From Candidatus Poribacteria bacterium (GTDB lineage Bacteria > Poribacteria > WGA-4E > WGA-3G): 10,588 nt of DNA. The notes under the pieces were generated by a model, which did not search any database, was not told the origin of the DNA, and was given only the letters and a program-made list of their open reading frames with translations. Position numbers and translations under genes: made by a program. The stretch is from assembly GCA_028818995.1 (NCBI GenBank), contig JAPPMR010000849.1, forward strand, positions 1-10,588. Direction: 5' to 3'. Each line of letters begins with the position of its first letter. Position 1 is the stretch's first letter. Below, in pieces: positions 5,486 through 10,588 of this stretch.

Positions 5486-6226
5486 ATGACAGGTGAAGAA
5501 AAATTTAAGGTTGACCTTGAAGGATATCTCGTCATTAAGAATGTTTTGACTGAAGATGAAGTCACAGAAATGAATGCCTTTATTGACAAAGGTGAAACAA
5601 ATGGACGACCAAGTCTTTGGGGAGAACCGTTTAAGAATCTGATTGACCATCCAAAAATACTTCCATACCTTATTGAATTGTTGGGACCAAATGTGCGTCT
5701 GGATCACGATTATGCACTCTTCATGGATACAGGCGGTAAAAGGGGTGGATTGCATGGGGGTGAAGATGGTGGACACGCACGTGGAAACGTAGGCGATCAT
5801 TGGTATAAGTATCGTGACGGAGTCATGCGGAACGGATTATGTGTTATGACATACAATTTGGCAGATGCCCCTGAAGGTGCTGGCGGGTTTGCCTGTATCC
5901 CAGCGAGTCATAAAAGTAACTTCGCACCAGAAATTCCGAGAGAGGTTCGCAGTTTTGAACGTGCAGCACATTATGTCGTTCAACCACCGCTTGAAGCAGG
6001 GGATGTGCTGTTTTTCACTGAAGCACTTATTCATGGCACAATGCCATGGACAGCAACGCATCAGCGGCGTGCCTTGCTATATAAATATAGTCCTGGACAT
6101 TCCGCGTGGTCAGGGAATTACTACGACATTAGCCAATATACTGACTTGAGCGAACAACAGATACGGATGCTTCTGCCGCCTTCTATCGGTCGGAGGCCGC
6201 GCGTTGTAGAACAAAGGGAAAATTAA
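5486..6226 (+). CDS. PhyH (phytanoyl-CoA dioxygenase) family protein, tandem copy 1
   Basis: A 246-residue Fe(II)/2-oxoglutarate dioxygenase-like protein of the PhyH family. The proximal iron histidine is H90 in GLHGGED, the distal one is H183 in EALIHGTMPW, and R194 or R195 (HQRRALLYKYS) should bind 2-oxoglutarate. GAGGFACIPASHKSNF (131-146) is the family's central strand and loop. Aligned with the human PAHX motif LHQD, the iron-binding Asp position is G92, so the motif is HxG; E93 or D94 could substitute. The substrate is unknown. The ATG at 5486 follows GGAGGAG (5471-5477) at 8 nt and matches the start of copy 2. An upstream in-frame TTG at 5426 overlapping the previous stop is unlikely. 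About 81% identical, gap-free over 242 residues, to the next gene. Confidence 0.88.
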   Translation: MTGEEKFKVDLEGYLVIKNVLTEDEVTEMNAFIDKGETNGRPSLWGEPFKNLIDHPKILPYLIELLGPNVRLDHDYALFMDTGGKRGGLHGGEDGGHARGNVGDHWYKYRDGVMRNGLCVMTYNLADAPEGAGGFACIPASHKSNFAPEIPREVRSFERAAHYVVQPPLEAGDVLFFTEALIHGTMPWTATHQRRALLYKYSPGHSAWSGNYYDISQYTDLSEQQIRMLLPPSIGRRPRVVEQREN

Positions 6227-6240
6227 CTGATAACTACCAC

Positions 6241-6258
6241 ATTGAAAGGAATTCAAAT
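6241..6258 (+). promoter_or_regulatory. 18-bp repeat with Shine-Dalgarno-presenting hairpin upstream of PhyH copy 2
   Basis: ATTGAAAGGAATTCAAAT here is identical to 9575-9592 at the start of the third PhyH gene. TTGAA (6243-6247) and TTCAA (6253-6257 region) flank AGGAA, so a 5-bp stem would show the AGGA core in its loop. The ATG at 6262 is 11 nt after AAAGGA, a little longer than usual. Confidence 0.5.
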
Positions 6259-6261
6259 CCA

Positions 6262-6996
6262 ATGACAGGTGAAGAAAAATTTGCTGTAGACCTTGAGGGT
6301 TATCTGATAATAAAAGACGTTTTGACAGATGATGAAGTCGCAGAGATGAACGCTTTTATTGACAAAGGTGAAATGCAGGGAGCTCCGAGTCTGTGGGGAG
6401 AACCGTTTAAACGGCTCATTGATCATCCGAAAATTCTACCCTATCTTGTAGAGATGTTGGGTCCAAATGTCCGCCTTGATCACGATTATCCTATTTTTAT
6501 GAAAGATGGTGACGGGCGCGGTGGACTCCACGGTGGTGAAGATGGTGGTCGTCCGGGCGGTCCTGAAGGGGATCACTGGTACAAGTATCGGGACGGTGTA
6601 ATGCGTAATGGGTTGTGCGTAATGACTTATAATCTTGCTGATGCTCCCGAAGGTGCAGGCGGATTTGCATGCATTCCAGGAAGTCATAAAAGCAATTTTT
6701 TGAGAGAAATACCACCAGACGTTCGCAATTTTGAGCGTCCAGTACACTATGTTGTTCAGCCGGCCCTTGGAGCAGGAGATGTGTTGTTTTTCACGGAGGC
6801 ACTTGTTCACGGGACAATGCCATGGAAAGCGGGACATCAACGTCGTTCTTTGTTATACAAATACAGTCCGGGACATTCCGCGTGGTCTGGAAATTATTAC
6901 GACATCAGCAAATATGGAGAATTAACCGATCAACAGAAACGGATGCTGATGGCGCCTTCAATTGGTGGAAGACCCCGCGTCGTAGATTCGAATTGA
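6262..6996 (+). CDS. PhyH (phytanoyl-CoA dioxygenase) family protein, tandem copy 2
   Basis: The 244-residue paralogue of the preceding gene is collinear without gaps over 242 residues (46 differences by my count). It keeps LHGGEDGG with H90, H183 in EALVHGTMPW, R194/R195, the IPGSHKSNF block (138-146) and the YSPGHSAWSGNYYDIS segment (201-216). It shares the HxG motif instead of HxD. Frequent synonymous differences with the protein core conserved point to an old duplication, both copies being under purifying selection. The differences cluster at residues 77-102, around the iron-binding histidine, suggesting altered substrate preference. The start is fixed by homology to copy 1; the ribosome-binding site AAAGGA (6245-6250) lies in an 18-bp repeat. 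35 bp separate it from copy 1 and 29 bp from the ankyrin gene. Confidence 0.88.
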   Translation: MTGEEKFAVDLEGYLIIKDVLTDDEVAEMNAFIDKGEMQGAPSLWGEPFKRLIDHPKILPYLVEMLGPNVRLDHDYPIFMKDGDGRGGLHGGEDGGRPGGPEGDHWYKYRDGVMRNGLCVMTYNLADAPEGAGGFACIPGSHKSNFLREIPPDVRNFERPVHYVVQPALGAGDVLFFTEALVHGTMPWKAGHQRRSLLYKYSPGHSAWSGNYYDISKYGELTDQQKRMLMAPSIGGRPRVVDSN

Positions 6997-7025
6997 GAAG
7001 AAACCACTAAAATGAGGACTGTGTA

Positions 7026-8192
7026 ATGCCAAAAACCCAACTGACAGGCAAACAGAGCGACTTTCTTAAAATCGTTGTTGCTGCGGCAGGTCGTGGTGAC
7101 CTTGAGGCAGTTCGGCAATTTTTAGAATACAAACCTGAATGGCTTCACACTATCGGTTCGCATGGCAGGACGATGCTGTGGGAAGCAGCATATCGCGGTA
7201 AGTTGGAAGTCGTTAAATTTCTGGTAGAACAAGGTGCTGATATGAATCTTCCAGGTTGCCACCTTAGCCAACACGATCTTGAAATAACGCCTTACTGTGT
7301 TGCGCGGCACGAAGGACGCGACGAGGTCGCGGATTATCTGTTACAGCAAGGTGCAATAGTTGATGTGCATACCGCGGCTTATCTTGGTGATTTTGATACG
7401 ACGCTTTCGCTCCTTGATAACGATCCCAATCTTGTCAATAGCGGATACCTTCAATCTGAGATGCTGCCGTCAGGAGAACTAGACTCATTTGAATACCGAG
7501 ATACCGAGTGGGCAACGCCTCTCTGTTATGCCATCGTTGGAGGAAACATACGGATTGTTGAATTGCTTATCTCAAGAGGTGCGATAATTGAACCACACAG
7601 TAAACTCTTGCTGGATCACGCTGTATCTACAGATAGAGTAGACATAGTTAAATTGCTATTCGAAAATGGTGCCGATCCAAGCGAAGCACCGAGAATTTAT
7701 GATGATAATTCTGAGATGAGTGTGCTGCTCAAGTCTCAAGGAGTCCCGTCCAAAGACATAAACGCTTTTGACTGGATGGGTTGGCCTCCACTTCCTTATG
7801 CATGCCGTGGGGATAAAGGCGAACACCCCGAAAAGGTTTTGAGCCTTTTGAAACTCGGTGCGGATATTGATGTCCGAAGTAGCAAAGGGAAAACAGCATT
7901 GCACTGTGCTGCAAAGGCAGGATTTCTCAAAGTCATCAATGTGTTAATAGAAAACGGTGCGAATATTGATACAATCGACAACAATGGTGAAACGCCACTG
8001 TATGAGGCGATCCGATCCACGATAAAGAATCGTGAAAAGCAGTGTGCTGCTTTAGAAGCGTTGCTCATCAAAGGTGCAAATCCCAATGTCAAGAACCGTA
8101 GAGGGTTAACGCCGCTACAAGTTGCTCAGCAAATGCGAAGAGCAGATTCCGAAGAAGTTGTTGAGTTGTTAAAAAAATATAATGCCGTCTAA
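7026..8192 (+). CDS. Ankyrin-repeat protein
   Basis: This 388-residue protein consists almost wholly of ankyrin repeats, roughly eight, some degenerate. Clear ones are AAGRGDLEAVRQFLEYKP (20-37), RTMLWEAAYRGKLEVVKFLV (48-67), ATPLCYAIVGGNIRIVELLI (163-182), KTALHCAAKAGFLKVINVLI (289-308), GETPLYEAIR (321-330) and LTPLQVAQQ (361-369). The loops GADMN, GADIDVRSSKG, GANIDTIDNNG and GANPNVKNRRG are canonical. There is no signal peptide or membrane segment, so it is probably a cytosolic protein-binding scaffold or regulator. The partner is unknown; its position between dioxygenase and acetyltransferase genes suggests it acts with one of those. The ATG is well supported by GAGGA (7014-7018) 7 nt upstream. 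Confidence 0.9.
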   Translation: MPKTQLTGKQSDFLKIVVAAAGRGDLEAVRQFLEYKPEWLHTIGSHGRTMLWEAAYRGKLEVVKFLVEQGADMNLPGCHLSQHDLEITPYCVARHEGRDEVADYLLQQGAIVDVHTAAYLGDFDTTLSLLDNDPNLVNSGYLQSEMLPSGELDSFEYRDTEWATPLCYAIVGGNIRIVELLISRGAIIEPHSKLLLDHAVSTDRVDIVKLLFENGADPSEAPRIYDDNSEMSVLLKSQGVPSKDINAFDWMGWPPLPYACRGDKGEHPEKVLSLLKLGADIDVRSSKGKTALHCAAKAGFLKVINVLIENGANIDTIDNNGETPLYEAIRSTIKNREKQCAALEALLIKGANPNVKNRRGLTPLQVAQQMRRADSEEVVELLKKYNAV

Positions 8193-8229
8193 TTTACCAA
8201 TTCTACTTTTTGGTTTGTAACCTGATTTT

Positions 8230-8967
8230 GTGAAAATGAAAACTCCTTATACACGCGAAAAACTAATCCAAGATTTTTCTCATCTCGGCATAGAAAAAGC
8301 AGATATTTTTTTTATCCATTCCTCCTTCAAGAGTTTAGGGCAAGTTGCAGGCGGAGCGGGTACTGTTATTTCTGCGCTTGAAGCGGTTATCGGACAAGAG
8401 GGATTGATTTTGATGCCTTCGTTTAACCTTCTACCGAGTCGTGAAGAACGTGTGGGATCCTGGGATGTTGAAAAGACTCCATCCACAGTAGGATGGTTGA
8501 CAGAGTTTTTCCGACAGATGCCCGGCACCTATCGTTCGGATCACTATTCGCACTCTGTCGCTGCTCGTGGCCAAGGTGCGAAAGCGTTTGTCTCCGATCA
8601 TCTCAGATGTGACGGCTATCAATCTCCGTGGGATTACCCGCCTTGGGGAAAGACTTACGGCACGCACTCGCCAATGTTTCGCGCTTACAAGGCAGATGGC
8701 AAACTGCTCATGCTTGGGGTTGATTATCAAAGCTCAACTTATATTCATCTCGTTGAGGTCATCTATTGGAATAAACGCCTCGCTGACAATGCCGAAGCAA
8801 ATTTTATTGGACTAAATCGACCAAAACTTGGTGCCTTTTGGGATGGACTCGGCAATTTGAGACGAGGTAAAGTTGGAGATTCAGACTGTCGTCTGTCTAA
8901 TATTAAGACGTATGTAGATACCCTTCTCGCAGAAGTTGAACGTAATCCTGAACCATACACTGGGTAA
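8230..8967 (+). CDS. AAC(3)-family (aminoglycoside 3-N-acetyltransferase-like) acetyltransferase
   Basis: The 245-residue product belongs to the AAC(3)/YokD fold, which moves acetyl from acetyl-CoA to an amino group. IHSSFKSLGQVAGGAGTVISAL (29-50) is the signature CoA-binding start, followed by GLILMPSF (58-65), DVEKTPSTVGWLTEFFRQMPG (79-99) and RSDHYSHSVAARG (102-114). SSTYIHLVE (168-176) carries the conserved H173 and E176. Most members read RS.HP.HS; here the proline is Tyr106. Family members include resistance enzymes but also proteins that do not act on aminoglycosides and natural-product enzymes such as FrbF, so drug resistance should not be assumed. GTG at 8230 or ATG at 8236 could be the start; neither has a good ribosome-binding site. 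The ankyrin gene ends 37 bp upstream. Confidence 0.85.
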   Translation: MKMKTPYTREKLIQDFSHLGIEKADIFFIHSSFKSLGQVAGGAGTVISALEAVIGQEGLILMPSFNLLPSREERVGSWDVEKTPSTVGWLTEFFRQMPGTYRSDHYSHSVAARGQGAKAFVSDHLRCDGYQSPWDYPPWGKTYGTHSPMFRAYKADGKLLMLGVDYQSSTYIHLVEVIYWNKRLADNAEANFIGLNRPKLGAFWDGLGNLRRGKVGDSDCRLSNIKTYVDTLLAEVERNPEPYTG

Positions 8968-9010
8968 GTAAACAACGGAAAAGGATTGCTTGTTTCTTGA
9001 GGAATTATTG

Positions 9011-9604
9011 ATGACCGACAAAGAGATTGTTGAACATTCCCGTTCACTACGAGACGAAGCAAGCGACTTACTTAATACCGAAGGCTTGCTGTCAATCCTT
9101 AACTCCTTCGGAACTACACGGGTTATCGGAAGTTACACACTGGATACGATGACATGGCGTGATATTGACATTAGTATAAAACTGCCAGATGCGCAAGATG
9201 TGGCAGTTTTCTTTGAAATCGGGAACAAGATCGCAACGAAGTTTCAAGTAACGAAAATGTCGTATTCAAACCACTTTATTCGGAACTTTCCCGGGTTTGA
9301 CCATGGGCTTTACTGGGGTATTCTACTTCTCTATGCGGAACAGGAATGGAAAATAGACCTATGGGGTTACGGTGAAACAGATTTTCATAAACACATGGCT
9401 GAATTTGATACGTTGCACAACCAAATTCAGCAGGCAGATCGCACCGCAATTTTACATATAAAACACGCTATATCTCAACGTCCTGATTATCGGGGAGATG
9501 TCTATAATAGCATGGCAGTCTATCGTGCAGTGTTGACGAAAAAGGTTACATCTTTAGAGGAATTCAACGCCTGGATTGAAAGGAATTCAAATGCTAACTC
9601 CTGA
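9011..9604 (+). CDS. Small nucleotidyltransferase-fold protein (MNT/Pol-beta superfamily)
   Basis: A 197-residue protein with the Pol-beta-type nucleotidyltransferase signature. G40-S41 (VIGSYTLDT) is followed by the metal-binding pair D51 and D53 (RDIDISIKL), and a third acidic residue, D116, lies in EWKIDLWGYGE. All three carboxylates are present, so it could be active. It resembles antibiotic or small-molecule adenylyltransferases more than the very short MNT toxin-antitoxin proteins, but the substrate cannot be told. The C-terminal part (130-197) is helical. The start at 9011 is chosen because GAGGAA (8999-9004) sits 6 nt upstream; a TTG at 8990 would add seven residues. The 3' end overlaps the third PhyH gene by 14 bp, implying translational coupling. 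Confidence 0.75.
   Translation: MTDKEIVEHSRSLRDEASDLLNTEGLLSILNSFGTTRVIGSYTLDTMTWRDIDISIKLPDAQDVAVFFEIGNKIATKFQVTKMSYSNHFIRNFPGFDHGLYWGILLLYAEQEWKIDLWGYGETDFHKHMAEFDTLHNQIQQADRTAILHIKHAISQRPDYRGDVYNSMAVYRAVLTKKVTSLEEFNAWIERNSNANS
9575..9592 (+). promoter_or_regulatory. 18-bp repeat with Shine-Dalgarno-presenting hairpin at the third PhyH start
   Basis: An exact second copy of the 18-mer at 6241-6258. Here it lies inside the end of the nucleotidyltransferase gene, and its last two bases begin the ATG at 9591. AGGA (9581-9584) is 6 nt from the start codon. A related AGGAATTCAA also occurs 23 bp upstream (9558-9567). Confidence 0.5.
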
Positions 9605-10376
9605 AGAAAAATGGTTTTTTGACCACCACGGATTCATCATCCTCCGCAATGTCGTGCCGCCCGAAGATATACAATTGATGATTGAATTGGGAAACGAATG
9701 GCACAACATGAAGTTAGAGGAATTACCACCACCACTGACTTCTACCTCGCGCACCAGTGATTATAATTCAACGATTGCACACTGGATTAACAATGTGCAG
9801 TATGGTGATGCTGTCTTCCAACGGTTGGTGCTTAATCTTGAGGTAATGCGTGTCGTTATTGCACTGACGCGAGCAGCACCTTGCCTCGTAGACTGTGCCT
9901 TGACCAAGAACTACACTACCTCTGATGACATTAACTTTCATGCGTCTGGACAGGATTACGACGTAGAAAATGGTGAACCACATGCTGGTTTTATTAACGC
10001 TGGCACGTCATTGGTTGATGTCCCTGAAGGGACAGGTTTTGTCTGCCTACCCGGAAGCCATAAACGTAATTTTGATCCTCCCGAAAATCTGTCCATTTAC
10101 GACGGCCCTCCGACGGTAATCAACGTTCCCGTCAATGCAGGCGATTGCGTGATCTTTACGGAAGCACTCTACCACGGTGCAAGACGTTGGACAGAAGATT
10201 ATCCCCGCTTTACTGTTTTCAACCGATACATTGATAACGGGTCGCATGGTGGGTTGCCTAAAGAGGATCATAAACATTTGATCTCGGATGAGGTCTACGA
10301 ACTGGAGCAGCCAGCTATTCGGGGACAACAGAAGCAAGTTGTGAAACGTATTTTAAATGATTTGGGTTCGGATTAA
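9591..10376 (+). CDS. PhyH (phytanoyl-CoA dioxygenase) family protein, divergent third copy
   Basis: A 261-residue PhyH-type Fe(II)/2-oxoglutarate dioxygenase. The N-terminal FFDHHGFIILRNVVPPEDI (9-27) is the usual family opening. H117 in FHASGQD is the likely proximal iron ligand, VPEGTGFVCLPGSHKRNF (144-161) the core, H195 in EALYHGARRW the distal ligand and R206 in YPRFTVFNRYID the 2-oxoglutarate arginine. The position of the usual iron-binding Asp is S119 (HxS); Q121, D122 or D124 nearby might compensate. It is clearly more distant from the two tandem copies than they are from each other. The ATG at 9591 overlaps the nucleotidyltransferase stop and follows AGGA; an in-frame TTG at 9576 is less likely. 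It is the last gene of the plus-strand run. Confidence 0.85.
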   Translation: MLTPEEKWFFDHHGFIILRNVVPPEDIQLMIELGNEWHNMKLEELPPPLTSTSRTSDYNSTIAHWINNVQYGDAVFQRLVLNLEVMRVVIALTRAAPCLVDCALTKNYTTSDDINFHASGQDYDVENGEPHAGFINAGTSLVDVPEGTGFVCLPGSHKRNFDPPENLSIYDGPPTVINVPVNAGDCVIFTEALYHGARRWTEDYPRFTVFNRYIDNGSHGGLPKEDHKHLISDEVYELEQPAIRGQQKQVVKRILNDLGSD

Positions 10377-10451
10377 AACTTCCCTCCTATAGATAACCAC
10401 AAATTACGACCTCTTACCAAAGCAAATCGCACCATATTGTGCAGCATTCAT

Positions 10452-10480
10452 AAAAACTGTCCATTTTTTGTTCAGTTTTT
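10452..10480. terminator. Weak AT-rich terminator-like hairpin after the operon
   Basis: AAAAACTG (10452-10459) and CAGTTTTT (10473-10480) are perfect 8-bp inverted repeats around a 13-nt loop and end in a run of T. Only two G:C pairs stabilise the stem, so termination would be inefficient. It is symmetrical and could act in both directions. It is the only terminator-like structure seen in the 212 bp after the last gene. Confidence 0.35.
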
Positions 10481-10524
10481 CGCCTTTATGATTACGGAAT
10501 CTGTGTATATCAAGGTTTTTGCGT

Positions 10525-10540
10525 TGGCATAAAAATTGCT
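10525..10540 (+). promoter_or_regulatory. Sigma54 (-24/-12) promoter for a gene to the right
   Basis: TGGCATAAAAATTGCT matches the sigma54 consensus TGGCAC-N5-TTGCW with one change (T for C). The GG (10526-10527) and GC (10538-10539) doublets have the required 12-bp offset. Transcription would start near 10551 and leave the window. Sigma54 promoters need an activator ATPase; no clear enhancer-like repeat is visible in the 150 bp upstream. Confidence 0.6.
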
Positions 10541-10588
10541 TATGATTATTCAGTAAGCACAATTTTGTATATGCGATCTGTCTATAGG

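Noticed and set aside
8230..9604. AAC(3)-like plus nucleotidyltransferase genes as an acquired antibiotic-resistance cassette
   Set aside because: No integron site, transposase or compositional break is evident; both folds have many non-resistance members, and the genes appear embedded in a native operon.
9011..9604. Nucleotidyltransferase as half of an MNT/HEPN toxin-antitoxin pair
   Set aside because: The neighbours are an acetyltransferase and a PhyH dioxygenase; no HEPN partner (Rx4-6H) is adjacent and the protein is longer than typical MNT antitoxins.

Overview
The window looks like part of a bacterial chromosome of moderate GC content. Its gene mix suggests a lineage rich in PhyH-type dioxygenases, Uma2-family nucleases, SUMF1-domain proteins and ankyrin proteins, such as Candidatus Poribacteria or a related uncultured marine or sponge-associated group. 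That assignment is an inference from gene content; no rRNA or other phylogenetic marker is present.

Layout. Positions 1-160 hold an intrinsic terminator for a gene to the left and a strong sigma70-like promoter. These are followed by a Uma2/DUF820 nuclease-like gene (161-727) and an aldo/keto reductase whose catalytic lysine is replaced by arginine (878-1828). Two minus-strand genes follow: an SUMF1/FGE-like protein (2943-3662) and, downstream of it, adenine glycosylase MutY (1817-2899), which converges on and overlaps the reductase by 12 bp. The 588-bp gap 3663-4250 is structured DNA. It contains a 187-bp element with 31-bp imperfect terminal inverted repeats and a second inverted-repeat-bounded element about 155 bp long. 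Both carry the same REP-like hairpin, with compensatory base changes between the copies.

From 4251 to 10376 seven genes run on the plus strand with gaps of 23-56 bp (8967-9011 is 43 bp) or a 14-bp overlap, probably as one operon. They are an AlkC-type DNA alkylation repair protein with a C-terminal Ig-like domain, two tandem PhyH dioxygenases about 81% identical, an ankyrin-repeat protein, an AAC(3)-type acetyltransferase, a small MNT-fold nucleotidyltransferase and a third, divergent PhyH dioxygenase. The tail (10377-10588) has a weak terminator-like hairpin and a near-consensus sigma54 (-24/-12) promoter pointing out of the window.

How the genes may work together. The AlkC-type protein and MutY are base-excision repair enzymes. 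The PhyH, acetyltransferase and nucleotidyltransferase genes resemble a small-molecule modification set, but no substrate can be read from sequence. The main leads are as follows. All three PhyH proteins lack the aspartate of the usual HxD iron-binding motif (HxG or HxS instead, as in Fe/2-oxoglutarate halogenases). An identical 18-bp sequence, which can fold with the Shine-Dalgarno core in its loop, precedes two PhyH genes. The intergenic elements are probable non-autonomous mobile or REP-like repeats. The sigma54 promoter implies conditional expression of the next gene.
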